A stretch of DNA of 64,000 bases from Prochlorococcus sp. AG-388-F11 (GCA_003279845.1 QCGP01000001.1:62001-126000); one strand, 5' to 3'; positions 31,081-39,764 are shown, counted from the stretch's first letter. Notes: generated by a model from the letters alone, not told the origin. Numbers and translations: made by a program.

Positions 31081-31341
31081 TTAAACGAAACCTGGAATTA
31101 TTTGGCCTGTTGTTAAGTAAGCTCCAACAGCAGCAATTAATCCAAGCATTGCGAATCTGCCATTAAGAGTTTCTGCAACAACTTTTTCTTTTTCAATTGT
31201 TTTGACTTTAGTGTTTGAATTTGTCATTGGATTTAAAGTTAGATAGTTTAAATTTTCGTTTTGGAATTGCTTGGTTAGATAAGCAACGAGGATAGCTGTG
31301 AAGAATACGATTACAGCTAAAAAACCTGAAAGAGGAGACAT
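31081..31341 (-). CDS. hli: Hli protein with extra N-terminal TM helix, 86 aa
   Basis: Residues 1-38 form a separate TM segment (SGFLAVIVFFTAILVAYLTK...), then a complete Hli: AETLNGRFAMLGL and TTGQIIPGFV. The start at 31341 overlaps the previous stop (TAATG), supporting the fused form; an internal ATG at 31227 would give a plain 48-aa Hli. Both may be used. Fusing a helix to an Hli would give a two-helix, SEP-like arrangement. Confidence 0.75.
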   Translation of the reverse strand: MSPLSGFLAVIVFFTAILVAYLTKQFQNENLNYLTLNPMTNSNTKVKTIEKEKVVAETLNGRFAMLGLIAAVGAYLTTGQIIPGFV

Positions 31342-31550
31342 TAAAAAATACCTGGAATTATTTGGCCTGTAGTTACATAAGCTCCCAAAAGTGCTATTAA
31401 ACCTATCATTGCCCAACGACCATTAACTTTTTCTGCGTTTTGAGGATATCCATCGTAAGAAACAGATTGATCAACATAAGGACGAGGCTCAGTTGGAAAA
31501 ATATTTTGCCTTCCGCCTGATTCAGTAGTTATGTATGAAGAATTAGTCAT
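31341..31550 (-). CDS. hli: High-light-inducible protein, long N-terminus, 69 aa
   Basis: The start is placed at the ATG at 31550 (MTNSSYITTESGGRQNIF); the hydrophobic extension upstream is in the promoter. The C-terminal half holds AEKVNGRWAMIGLIALLGAY and TTGQIIPGIF, the full Hli motif and tail. It is the first cistron of the minus-strand cluster down to 30755, with a TTTACAT...ATGTTACG element upstream. Confidence 0.85.
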   Translation of the reverse strand: MTNSSYITTESGGRQNIFPTEPRPYVDQSVSYDGYPQNAEKVNGRWAMIGLIALLGAYVTTGQIIPGIF

Positions 31551-31765
31551 TAGTAATAATTTAATTGTTAACAAACGTAACATATTTATTAATTAATGTA
31601 AAGAAAAAGGCTGTAAAAATGTGTATCTCGGTACTTTATGCGCAATAATGATACAGATAAGTAACAGTTAGCAATTAATTTTTAAAGTTGAAGCTAATAA
31701 TTAAAAGATCATATAGATATGAAAAAGCCTCCCCGGATTTGTTTTTGATTGATCAAAATTAAATA

Positions 31766-31915
31766 ATGACTGATCCTATTCTCTACTTATCGATGATCCT
31801 TGGGTTGGGAGGCGTTTACGTCTTGATTACCTCTTTCAATGATGACGACGATGACAGCAATGATGATGGTGAAAAATATTTTTTTAATCTCGAATATGAA
31901 AAGGTGGGAAGATAG
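31766..31915 (+). CDS. TM protein with poly-aspartate stretch, 49 aa
   Basis: One TM helix (ILYLSMILGLGGVYVLI) is followed by NDDDDDSNDDGEK and a polar tail. It matches the design of the 60-aa gene at 1061 (TM then Asp run) and, like it, sits beside Hli genes. Function unknown. Confidence 0.6.
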   Translation: MTDPILYLSMILGLGGVYVLITSFNDDDDDSNDDGEKYFFNLEYEKVGR

Positions 31916-32041
31916 CTTAATAAGTTCAGCTTATAGGGGGTATGAGAGTAAGTAATTATACTCACGCTTATAATTTTCAATTATTAGATTTGTTTCAAGA
32001 TTGCATTAGGAAGCATCTTAGCTAAACAACCAACCAAACAA

Positions 32042-32176
32042 ATGAACGAAACAAAAAAAGTTGAGAAGGAAAAAATCGTAGCTGAGAAGCTTAACGGTAG
32101 ATTCGCTATGATTGGCTTTATTGCCCTTATTGGCGCATATCTAACAACTGGACAAATTATTCCGGGATTTGTATAA
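32042..32176 (+). CDS. hli: High-light-inducible protein (Hli), 44 aa
   Basis: AEKLNGRFAMIGFIALIGAY and TTGQIIPGFV: the same length as, and nearly identical to, the Hli at 927. It is cargo of the tRNA-bounded element. A TM micro-gene follows directly (TAAATG). Confidence 0.9.
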   Translation: MNETKKVEKEKIVAEKLNGRFAMIGFIALIGAYLTTGQIIPGFV

Positions 32177-32284
32177 ATGGATTTTATATCTAAAAAACAA
32201 GGATATGTACCCCTTAAGGTGGTTCCTTACATATTCTTTGTTGCAGTTGTTTTAAGCATCACAACATCAAATACATTCGTTTAG
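32177..32284 (+). CDS. Small membrane peptide, 35 aa
   Basis: MDFISKKQGYVPLKVVPYIF is followed by a hydrophobic helix VAVVLSITTSNTF. It starts right after the Hli stop. Function unknown; it belongs to the Hli transcript ending at 32343. Confidence 0.5.
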   Translation: MDFISKKQGYVPLKVVPYIFFVAVVLSITTSNTFV

Positions 32285-32301
32285 TTTTTCAAAACTTACA
32301 T

Positions 32302-32343
32302 CGTCATGAAAGTCAGCTAGTAGGGATACAGGCTGACTTTTTT
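32302..32343 (+). terminator. Rho-independent terminator of the 32042 Hli unit
   Basis: CGTCATGA, then stem AGTCAGC / GCTGACT with TAGGGATA in the loop, then six T. The prefix and loop match the terminator at 1913-1957, the other Hli operon. Confidence 0.85.
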
Positions 32344-32443
32344 AATGGGTATTGAGCAAGTGACTTGGAATAATTAAATCAAAACTAATAATTAAAGGAT
32401 AGAGAACATTAAATGAAACGTTAACTTCCTAAACCGCTATCAA

Positions 32444-32584
32444 CTATTCCAGATTAGTATCAAATTCAGGCCTAAATTTAGTAAGTTTTGAAATTTCTAA
32501 TTCAAGTTCCTCTTGTGAATTAAACCCTAAAACATCATATGATTCCAAACCTAATGAAGTTTCTTCTTTTTGGACTAATTCCAT
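32444..32584 (-). CDS. Hypothetical acidic protein, 46 aa
   Basis: MELVQKEETSLGLESYDVLG, then FNSQEELELEISKLTKFRP: acidic and helical, no TM. It is divergent from the NTF2-like gene. Function unknown. Confidence 0.5.
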   Translation of the reverse strand: MELVQKEETSLGLESYDVLGFNSQEELELEISKLTKFRPEFDTNLE

Positions 32585-32674
32585 TTTTTTATAACTTATA
32601 GCATAATACTAGATTTTTAAGATTTTAATGAAATACTAAGTTGGTTATTCAACACCTAAAGATGATTTCTTAAA

Positions 32675-32718
32675 TTGACAGTCGATCTAAACTGGAGGGG
32701 ATAAACCCCTCTTTTTTT
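32675..32718 (+). promoter_or_regulatory. Leader family: block + strong hairpin + U-run before ATG
   Basis: TTGACAGTCGATCTAAAC, stem GAGGGG-ATAAA-CCCCTC, seven T, then more T and the ATG at 32730. The upstream gene is divergent, so this hairpin cannot be the terminator of a preceding plus-strand gene. This is the clearest case for a 5'-UTR role. Confidence 0.65.
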
Positions 32719-32729
32719 ATTTTTTTTTG

Positions 32730-33143
32730 ATGGGAGAAGAAACTTCTCAAATAACAGAAAAGGAAGCTTTGAGTATCTATGCGAAAATGATGCATACTCT
32801 TGATTCATCTGAGTTTGAATCGTTTTTGTCAGAAGATTTCACATACTCCTCACAGAAAGTTTTGACCGATATGAACTCAAAAGATGAATTCATTGAATAC
32901 ATCAGACCGAAACTTGAAATAATAAAAAAAACTAAAAGTTCTGTTTACGCAGAATTGGGCGTATGCCCAGCTTATGGTCATACCGATTGCCTCATCATGG
33001 CTCAAGGCGATAAGTCTAATCTTCTTGGAGTTGCTTATGCTTCTATAGATGAAGGGAAAATATCTAGTCTTTCCTTGTGTATTGTTCCTACTCCTGATTC
33101 AGCTGAGCGGAGTGGAATTTATCCCGGACTTCAGTCGAATTGA
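32730..33143 (+). CDS. NTF2/SnoaL-like protein, 137 aa
   Basis: EKEALSIYAKMMHTLDSSEFESFLSEDFTYSSQKV gives the typical long helix pair and 'fsedf-y' opening of the NTF2-like cone fold, followed by beta strands (VYAELGVCPAYGHTDCLIMAQ). Such domains act as isomerases, hydrolases or binding modules; no catalytic residue can be assigned. The ATG follows the leader at 32675. Confidence 0.6.
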   Translation: MGEETSQITEKEALSIYAKMMHTLDSSEFESFLSEDFTYSSQKVLTDMNSKDEFIEYIRPKLEIIKKTKSSVYAELGVCPAYGHTDCLIMAQGDKSNLLGVAYASIDEGKISSLSLCIVPTPDSAERSGIYPGLQSN

Positions 33144-33336
33144 ATAATACAAAAATACTTCTTGCGGACTTTTATTCCATTTGGCAATATTAGTAACCGA
33201 CTCCAAAATTGGCACATCAATATAAGATGTTTCCCTTAATGGCCAGATAGAACTGAAGGAATAAAAGTCAGGGATTTTCGAATATTTTTCTTTCGGTTCA
33301 GCTGTTAAAAAGCTCCTACACACATACTGATAGACA

Positions 33337-34122
33337 ATGAAAATTATTAAGAGACTCAGGTCGCTGCCAGGCGATTCTCTGGGTGTTATACGCCGCACCC
33401 CGCCACTTGTTTTCGCAATGGCTGTCTTATCTCTCGGAGGATTTATAGGTGCCTCCACGGTCCTTGTGAGAGGGTTCAGAACGGTTGAGAATACTATCAC
33501 TGTTACAGGTGCAAGTACTGAAAGTTTTGAGAGTGATATTGCAAAATGGTCAGTCCAGGTAAAGACCTCAGGTAAAACTCAGATTGACTCATTTACCAAG
33601 CACAAGGACTCCATTAATAAGACAATGGAATTCCTTAAAGCCAATGGAATTGAGGACAGCGTAAAGCAGGATGTTTATCTTGGCCCTGCGAGTATCAGTG
33701 AATATAAAACTAGGAATCCCAAGACTAATGAAATCATTAGAACTGAATGGATTACTTATCAAAATATTGAGATTGAAAGTAGGGATGTTTATAACATCCA
33801 GAAGACTCATAGTCAGATAACAGAATTGCTTGGCAAAGGGGTAAGGGTGAAACCAAGCCGTCCTGAATTCACTTATTCAAAGCTGGCTGATAAGCGCGTT
33901 GACATGCTTGCTAAGGCAGCAAAGGATGCACGAATCAGAGCTGAGGCTATTGCGCTTCAGGCAGGATCTGAAGTAGGCGGTTTGAAGAGAGTTAATACTG
34001 GAGTTTTCCAGATAACTGTTCCGAATTCCACCAAGGTAAGCAGCTGGGGGTCTTATGACACCACCACCATCAAGAAAGACATCACTGCGGTTATGGGAGT
34101 AACTTTTGCTGTTAAGAAGTAA
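33337..34122 (+). CDS. SIMPL-domain (DUF541) periplasmic/membrane protein, 261 aa
   Basis: The N-terminal TM anchor (~24-45) is followed by a DUF541/SIMPL domain: NTITVTGASTESFESDIAKWSV (~52-73), YQNIEIESRDVYNIQKTHSQI, and AAKDARIRAEAIALQAGSEVGG (~196-217). SIMPL proteins bind partners at the envelope and are linked to stress or outer-membrane integrity. Bases are visibly richer in G/C than in the neighbouring Hli genes, which suggests transfer from another bacterium. Confidence 0.82.
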   Translation: MKIIKRLRSLPGDSLGVIRRTPPLVFAMAVLSLGGFIGASTVLVRGFRTVENTITVTGASTESFESDIAKWSVQVKTSGKTQIDSFTKHKDSINKTMEFLKANGIEDSVKQDVYLGPASISEYKTRNPKTNEIIRTEWITYQNIEIESRDVYNIQKTHSQITELLGKGVRVKPSRPEFTYSKLADKRVDMLAKAAKDARIRAEAIALQAGSEVGGLKRVNTGVFQITVPNSTKVSSWGSYDTTTIKKDITAVMGVTFAVKK

Positions 34123-34218
34123 CTAGGGAGTCTTCTTTTTGCCTTTAAGAATCATCAACAAAGGCAGACCAATAAGCATCAGACTCCCATCAATCAATAA
34201 AAAAGTATTGAGGTTCAT
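34123..34218 (-). CDS. Single-TM 'GKK' micro-protein, 31 aa
   Basis: MNLNTFLLIDGSLMLIGLPL then LMILKGKKKTP; it has the same size and KGKK ending as the peptides at 1622 and 30755. Its ATG overlaps the stop of 34215-34406 (ATGA). It is convergent with, and abuts, the SIMPL gene. Confidence 0.5.
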   Translation of the reverse strand: MNLNTFLLIDGSLMLIGLPLLMILKGKKKTP

Positions 34219-34406
34219 TTATCCATTCTGTCTGGGGTATCCCAATTAAGGGGTATCCCTTTTTTTACTGGTTCTTTTTTCATATCATCCATCTCTTTTC
34301 TGATTTTGTTGTAGTATGCCAACTCTTCTGGATCATCAGAACCAAGACCATAATTCATGGTCGCTGCAAGATAAATTCTGTGCATCCTGTATGACGATAG
34401 TGGCAT
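34215..34406 (-). CDS. Hypothetical protein, 63 aa (paralog of 29971)
   Basis: MPLSSYRMHRIYLAATMNYG, then LGSDDPEELAYYNKIRKEMD and PVKKGIPLNWDTPDRMDK. The ATG at 34406 is preferred over the TTG four codons upstream because the paralog starts there. It is coupled to the micro-gene at 34123. It occurs both inside (here) and just outside (29971) the element. Confidence 0.55.
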   Translation of the reverse strand: MPLSSYRMHRIYLAATMNYGLGSDDPEELAYYNKIRKEMDDMKKEPVKKGIPLNWDTPDRMDK

Positions 34407-34418
34407 TAATGAAGACAA

Positions 34419-34738
34419 TCTCTGTTAAATATATATGAATTTAAGGCAAAATGCTGACCTCTGAGATCCTAGTTATAGCAGTCGATTACGAAACCCCATC
34501 ATAATACAGGGGAAGAGGGGGTAAAAAGACAAGAAATTGAGGGAGGACTACTTACTGGATGTGTGTACATCATCATTGTAAGTACTGAAAATAAACAACT
34601 CTCAACTAAAACTAAACTACTTATATCTGATACGTGGGTATGTGTGTAAACACATAATGCACGTACTGTATAAAGTTACATATATGTTGAGTATGAGAGT
34701 ATATTTTTTATGTCTTATTCTTAGAAAAGTGTTCAGTT
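34419..34738. other. Intergenic region upstream of the NUDIX-helicase operon
   Basis: It holds a GAATTTAAGGCAAAATGCTG...GAGATCC block that is repeated next to the left tRNA-Thr (30174-30210), a run of GTGTGTACATC-like motifs, and the palindrome at 34639. No gene seen. Confidence 0.4.
34639..34656. promoter_or_regulatory. 18-bp palindrome, candidate operator
   Basis: TATGTGT-GTAA-ACACATA: seven-base arms around four bases, 83 bp before the NUDIX start. It could be the binding site of a repressor for the NUDIX-helicase operon. Confidence 0.35.
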
Positions 34739-35134
34739 ATGATTGAGGTTGTTGCAGCAATTATTAAAGTAGAAAATAAATTTCTTTGTTGTCAAAGAGA
34801 CGAAAATAAATATAAATATATTTCAAAAAAGTTTGAATTTCCTGGAGGCAAAGTTGAGAAAAATGAAACTAATGAAGAAGCTTTAATTAGAGAAATAAAG
34901 GAGGAATTAAATTTAGAAATTTATATCAATAGATTTTTTGCAACAATAAATTATTCCTATCCTGATTTTGATATTAAAATGCATTGTTTTTTATGTTCAC
35001 TGAGAGAGTTCAATATCAAATTAAATGATCATATTTCTTTTGAGTTATTAGACTTAGAAAGTATTCAATCATTAGATTGGGTTCCTGCTGATTTGGAATT
35101 GATTAGATTCCTGAAGGATGAAAATGGAATCTGA
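34739..35134 (+). CDS. NUDIX hydrolase (MutT-like), 131 aa
   Basis: The NUDIX box GGKVEKNETNEEALIREIKE followed by ELNL (about 36-59) has the required R-E-x-x-E-E; the last G is N. The family removes damaged or unusual (d)NTPs or other NDP-X compounds. It overlaps the helicase by 17 bp in a different frame, so it is translated and regulated together with it. It is likely the nucleotide-handling partner of a defence or repair helicase. Confidence 0.88.
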   Translation: MIEVVAAIIKVENKFLCCQRDENKYKYISKKFEFPGGKVEKNETNEEALIREIKEELNLEIYINRFFATINYSYPDFDIKMHCFLCSLREFNIKLNDHISFELLDLESIQSLDWVPADLELIRFLKDENGI

Positions 35135-38042
35135 AAATAGCATCTTATCGCAGGCAATCAAAACTGGATTAATAGATAAAAATATTGAATCAAGCATAAA
35201 TTTACAGCCAAAAATAATTACTAACAACTTTCAAAATAATGAAAAGGTTTTATCTGTAATAAATGATTTATTAGTAGATTGCGAAGAGTTTTTTTTCAAT
35301 GTTGCCTTTCTTACTAAGAGTGGTGTATTGAGTTTAATTAATACATTAGAAAGAATAGAGAAATCAGGAATAAATGGAAAGGTATTAATTTCTAAATATC
35401 AGAACTTTAGCGACCCAAATGCTTTGAGGATGCTCTTGAATTTTTCTAATATTGAATTAAGAGTAATTGACGAAAATAATTTTCATGCAAAAGGATATCT
35501 TTTTAAATTAAAAAACAACTATGAATTAATAATTGGAAGCAGTAATTTAACACAAGATGCTTTAAGCAAAAATACAGAATATAATTTGAAATTATCTTTA
35601 TCAAAAAATAGTAAATTAAAAAGTGAAGCACTTTCTCTTTTTACTAGGTATTTTTCTAGAGGGATAAAAGTTAGTGAAAGTTTTTTAAATGAATATGAGA
35701 AAGTCTATGGAGAAATAAAAAGAGTAAATCAATCTGTTAGTACAAAAAAAATAGATAAGTTTTCCCCTATAGAGCCTAATGTTATGCAGAAAGAAGCTCT
35801 TATTAATTTAGAAAATTTAAGGAGGGCAAATGTTAAAAAGGCTCTACTAATTTCTGCTACTGCAACTGGAAAAACTTATCTTTCAGCATTTGATGCCAAA
35901 AACTTCAATGCAAAACGCGTACTCTTTATTGTTCACAGATGGAATATTGCTAAAAAAGCAATGGAGTCTTTTGAAAAAATATTTGGAGACGAGAGAACTT
36001 ATGGACTTTATAAAGGCTCCATTAATGATATTAATTTTGACTTCATCTTTTCTACAAATCTCACAATAAGTAATTCTCAAAACTTAAATAAATTCAGTCC
36101 TGACTTTTTTGATTACATAATAATTGATGAAACTCATAGGGCAGGAGCGTCCACATACCAGAAAATTATTAACTATTTTTCACCTAAGTTTTTATTAGGT
36201 ATGACTGCCTCTCCAGAAAGAACTGATGGCTTTGATATCTTTAAATTATTTGATCATAATATTGCTTATGAAATTAGATTGCAAAAAGCAATGGAAGAGG
36301 AATTAGTTGTTCCCTTTCATTATTTTGGAATAACAGATTTAAATATAAATGGAGAAATAATTGATGAAAAATCTGATTTTAATAAATTAATTTGTGATGA
36401 AAGGGTAGAAAGAATTTTGGATATATCAGATAAATATGGTTGCGATGACAATATCATTCGAGGAATAGTGTTTTGTTCTCGAAAAGATGAGGCTTATGAA
36501 TTGGCTAATAAATTTAATTTAAAAGGTCGTAAGTCCATTACTTTAACGGGTAGTCAATCTGAAGATGAAAGAGAAAATGCTATCCAACAATTAGAAAGTG
36601 ATAATCTTGAGGAAAAATTAGAATTTATTTTTGCAGTTGATATTTTTAATGAGGGAATTGATATCCCAAGAATCAATCAAATAATTATGTTGAGGCCAAC
36701 TCAATCTAATATCATCTTTATTCAACAGCTTGGGAGAGGTTTAAGAAGATTTGAGAAAAAAGAATATCTCACTGTGATTGATTTTATCGGAAATTACCAA
36801 AATAATTTTTTAATACCTGTAGCACTTTTTGGAGATACCTCTTACAACAAAGATAATTTAAGAAAGCTTCTATCTGCAGGTAGTGCACATATACCAGGTG
36901 CTAGCACTGTAAATTTTGACGAAATATCGAAGAAAAAAATATTTGAGTCAATATCTAATGCAAATCTACAAACGAAAAGGGAACTTATTAATGATTACAG
37001 ACTAATGAAATACAAACTGGGAAGATATCCAATGATGATGGATTTTTTTAATAATAATGCACGTGATCCAATTCAATTCGTAAACCATTCAAATTCCTAT
37101 ATCGAATTTTTAAATATGGTAGAAGATGATTTTCAAATTGATCTAAATTATAAAAATCTAAAACTTTTACAAATATCTTCTCAATTTTTGAATAATGGTA
37201 AATCTATCTTAGATGTTTATTTAATAAAAATTTTATGTATTGAAGAAAGAATTTCAACAGAAGATTTCAAAAATAGAATAGAAGAAAAATTTAAAATAAT
37301 TGTTGAAAATCAGCATTTAAAAGCTGTTTTTAATATTATCAATCTTCAATATTTTACTGAACTAAAAGAAAGTAAAAAAGTTCCTGTAGGAGAAATATAT
37401 AATTTTGAGATTCTAAAAATTAGAGAAAACATAATAACTATTGGGAGCTCATTAAAGGAGGCAATTTCGTCAAATAATTTCAAATTATTCTTACTAGATT
37501 CCTTAAATTATGCGATAAAATCATTTGGATTAAAAAAACAAAAAACTGATTATAAAGATGGCTTTTTAAGATATGAAAAATATACAAGAAGAGATATTCA
37601 TAGAATCTTAAATTGGCCGAAAGAACCAAATCATCAAAGTGTTGGGGGTTATATGTCATCACCAGATAAGCAAAATTGTCCGATTTTTGTGAAATATAAA
37701 AAAGATGAAAAGATTGCAGACACAATGAAATATGAAGATAAATTTATTAATAATTTCACACTTGAATGGTATTCAAAAAACTCAAGAACTTTCAAGAGTG
37801 GAGATGTTATTGAGATAATTGAAAGTTCTCAAAATAATATGAGATTACCTTTATTTCTTAAAAAAGATGACAATGAGGGACTTGATTTTTATTTTTTAGG
37901 AGATCTAAAAGTTGATAAAAGTTTTTTAGAGGAAACCTTTATTATTGATAAAAAGAACGATAAAAAGAAAGCTATTGTTAAGATACGAATGCATTTAGAT
38001 AAACCTATAAAGGAAGATTTATATAGGTATATTATTGATTAG
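35118..38042 (+). CDS. PLD-domain / DEAH-box helicase / DUF3427 protein, 974 aa
   Basis: Domain order: a PLD-like N-terminus (~20-190) with the HxK...N motif NFHAKGYLFK and GSSNLTQDAL; helicase superfamily 2 from ~225 with SATATGKTY (Walker A), IIIDETHRAG (DExH), GMTASPERTDG, then a C-terminal helicase domain with FNEGIDIPRINQIIMLRPTQ and QQLGRGLRR (motif VI); DUF3427 from ~620 to the end. This is the SSL2-type helicase architecture seen in restriction-like defence genes. Overlap with the NUDIX gene shows a fixed functional pair. An internal in-frame ATG at 35124 is an alternative start. Confidence 0.88.
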   Translation: MKMESENSILSQAIKTGLIDKNIESSINLQPKIITNNFQNNEKVLSVINDLLVDCEEFFFNVAFLTKSGVLSLINTLERIEKSGINGKVLISKYQNFSDPNALRMLLNFSNIELRVIDENNFHAKGYLFKLKNNYELIIGSSNLTQDALSKNTEYNLKLSLSKNSKLKSEALSLFTRYFSRGIKVSESFLNEYEKVYGEIKRVNQSVSTKKIDKFSPIEPNVMQKEALINLENLRRANVKKALLISATATGKTYLSAFDAKNFNAKRVLFIVHRWNIAKKAMESFEKIFGDERTYGLYKGSINDINFDFIFSTNLTISNSQNLNKFSPDFFDYIIIDETHRAGASTYQKIINYFSPKFLLGMTASPERTDGFDIFKLFDHNIAYEIRLQKAMEEELVVPFHYFGITDLNINGEIIDEKSDFNKLICDERVERILDISDKYGCDDNIIRGIVFCSRKDEAYELANKFNLKGRKSITLTGSQSEDERENAIQQLESDNLEEKLEFIFAVDIFNEGIDIPRINQIIMLRPTQSNIIFIQQLGRGLRRFEKKEYLTVIDFIGNYQNNFLIPVALFGDTSYNKDNLRKLLSAGSAHIPGASTVNFDEISKKKIFESISNANLQTKRELINDYRLMKYKLGRYPMMMDFFNNNARDPIQFVNHSNSYIEFLNMVEDDFQIDLNYKNLKLLQISSQFLNNGKSILDVYLIKILCIEERISTEDFKNRIEEKFKIIVENQHLKAVFNIINLQYFTELKESKKVPVGEIYNFEILKIRENIITIGSSLKEAISSNNFKLFLLDSLNYAIKSFGLKKQKTDYKDGFLRYEKYTRRDIHRILNWPKEPNHQSVGGYMSSPDKQNCPIFVKYKKDEKIADTMKYEDKFINNFTLEWYSKNSRTFKSGDVIEIIESSQNNMRLPLFLKKDDNEGLDFYFLGDLKVDKSFLEETFIIDKKNDKKKAIVKIRMHLDKPIKEDLYRYIID

Positions 38043-38167
38043 ACTTAAGCTATAAATTGGTTCTAAGAAATATTAAATTTAATTTAAAAATATTTAAAGA
38101 TAAACGAATTGATGAAAAATTCTAATTTATGAATTATTAATTTAAAAAGATTAAGAAAGTTCTTTAA

Positions 38168-38632
38168 ATGGCTAGTTTAAAAAATAAAAAAATTGAAAGA
38201 AAAGGAATTTCCATTTGGCCTTTAGTTGGCGCTATATATTGCCCAATTATCTTCGTAGTTCTAGTAATTAATTTGCCTAAAGTGCAATGGAAATATGTTT
38301 TTGAATCTAATAAAACTAGAGTTGCTCGCCGTCATAAAAAAGCGGAAGATATTGGTTTGCCTGGCATACCTTATTGGAGAAATTCAGGCTCAGCAGCAAT
38401 ACTTTATTTAAATAGAGATGGAGTTGCTTATGCGATGTGCGGTCCTGATTTCTTTTGCTCAGAAGAATTGAATGCAAAACGAGGTATTCATTTTATGCCT
38501 ATTAGTGGAGGAGTTAGAAGAATTAATAGCAAAGTTATATTTGCAGCAGATAGCTATTGGTGTGATAGCTATGACATTAATCATGCAGGAAAATGTAGAT
38601 CAGGTGGATGGGTGAATGGTTCGGAAAGATAA
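38168..38632 (+). CDS. Membrane-anchored hypothetical protein, 154 aa
   Basis: One TM helix (~17-36, IWPLVGAIYCPIIFVVLVI), then a soluble domain with four cysteines (AMCGPDFFCSEEL, SYWCDSYDINHAGKCRSGG). The cysteine pattern suggests disulfides in an exported domain. No family recognised. It is the last cargo gene before the integrase. Confidence 0.6.
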   Translation: MASLKNKKIERKGISIWPLVGAIYCPIIFVVLVINLPKVQWKYVFESNKTRVARRHKKAEDIGLPGIPYWRNSGSAAILYLNRDGVAYAMCGPDFFCSEELNAKRGIHFMPISGGVRRINSKVIFAADSYWCDSYDINHAGKCRSGGWVNGSER

Positions 38633-38770
38633 AATTATTTAAAAGAATTTTCAAATGAAGAACTTCCTCATATCAGGTTTGGTAGATGATAAATACAGTA
38701 TTTATTCGAAAAATCTTAAATTTTTATCTAAAAATTCTCTTTCGTTTTATACGTCCAATCCCTTTTTATA

Positions 38771-38786
38771 CCCCCCCCAAGGGGGG
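38771..38786 (-). terminator. G/C hairpin at the integrase 3' end
   Basis: CCCCCC-CCAA-GGGGGG is a strong stem in an AT-rich context, 13 bases beyond the integrase stop. There is no U-run, so it is a partial terminator or a boundary hairpin. Confidence 0.45.
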
Positions 38787-38798
38787 AAAGTTATTAAT

Positions 38799-39764
38799 TT
38801 AAAAACTTAATTGATAGTGACTGTATCTCATCAACATTTTTATATCTCTGTGTCCACTGCATGCACTTATCTCCAAAGCATTCATTCCTGAACTCCACAT
38901 TCTGCTTATGGCAATATGTCTTAGATCATGAAATCTGAGAGTTTCAAGCCCGGCCCTTTTTCTTGCTTTATCAAATCCATTTCTCGCAGCCCCTTTTTTA
39001 ATAGTAAGTACTTTGCCTTCTTTACTTTCAAAACTTCTTAGTAGCATTTTTGCGTCTGATGGTAATGGAACAATTTTCATTGAATTTGAACCTCCTCTTG
39101 CTGCACATTCTTTTCTTTGGATATAAATTTTCTCTTTATTTAAATCAATATTTCTCCAGGTCAGGCTTAAAAGTTCGGAGCGGCGGAAGCCAGTTGTCAG
39201 GGCCAGCTTTGTGAGTCTCAGATGATTTTTGTTGGACATCTGAGACAGTTCATATAAAAGTTTTTGTTCATCCTGATCAGTGAAAAATGGCGCTCTCGCA
39301 TCCCCCGTTCCTCTCACTCTCAGATCCCTTGCAGGGTTATCTTTTATTTCCGCTCCTCTTTTATCTCGTGCCCAGTCAATTAATACACGTAAAATTCTCA
39401 GTTCACGCATAACTGTATTTGGTTTCACTTTCAGTAATCGTTCATCTCTCCAGACCGCAAAGTGCTTTATCTGCAGATCACTTAGTGGAATATCTCCAAG
39501 CCAGCTTTCTGCCGTCACCCTGAGAGGATATTTTTCATTTTCCGCACTGCGGTGCAGCAGCAGCGGACCATTTATATAGTCATTGATTGCCTCTCCAAGG
39601 GTTAAGGGGATGTCATTTAAAACCTTTTTTGCTCTTTCTTCAACTGCATCTGCCCAGGATTTCGCCAGATCTCTGGAAAGAAAAGTTCTTGACCTGGGGC
39701 CTACATAATTCTTCCTTCTGATAAGGACCTGCCAGCCGCTGCCGCTTCTTCTGATTGTTGCCAT
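38799..39764 (-). CDS. int: Tyrosine recombinase (integrase), 321 aa
   Basis: A phage-type integrase. The N-terminus MATIRRSGSGWQVLIRRKNY resembles arm-binding domains. The catalytic residues are present: TTGFRRSELLSLTW (Arg I), FHDLRHIAISRMW (H-x-x-R), SGHRDIKMLMRYSHY (His and nucleophilic Tyr). It sits ~140 bp from the right tRNA-Thr, where attP-adjacent integrases lie. The ATG at 39764 is preferred over a GTG nine codons upstream. Its bases are G/C-richer than the host DNA, as in the SIMPL gene. Confidence 0.93.
   Translation of the reverse strand: MATIRRSGSGWQVLIRRKNYVGPRSRTFLSRDLAKSWADAVEERAKKVLNDIPLTLGEAINDYINGPLLLHRSAENEKYPLRVTAESWLGDIPLSDLQIKHFAVWRDERLLKVKPNTVMRELRILRVLIDWARDKRGAEIKDNPARDLRVRGTGDARAPFFTDQDEQKLLYELSQMSNKNHLRLTKLALTTGFRRSELLSLTWRNIDLNKEKIYIQRKECAARGGSNSMKIVPLPSDAKMLLRSFESKEGKVLTIKKGAARNGFDKARKRAGLETLRFHDLRHIAISRMWSSGMNALEISACSGHRDIKMLMRYSHYQLSF

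Noticed and set aside
38655-38810. 51-codon ATG frame before the integrase
   Set aside because: It reads through the G/C hairpin and overlaps the integrase end; no conserved feature, so not called.
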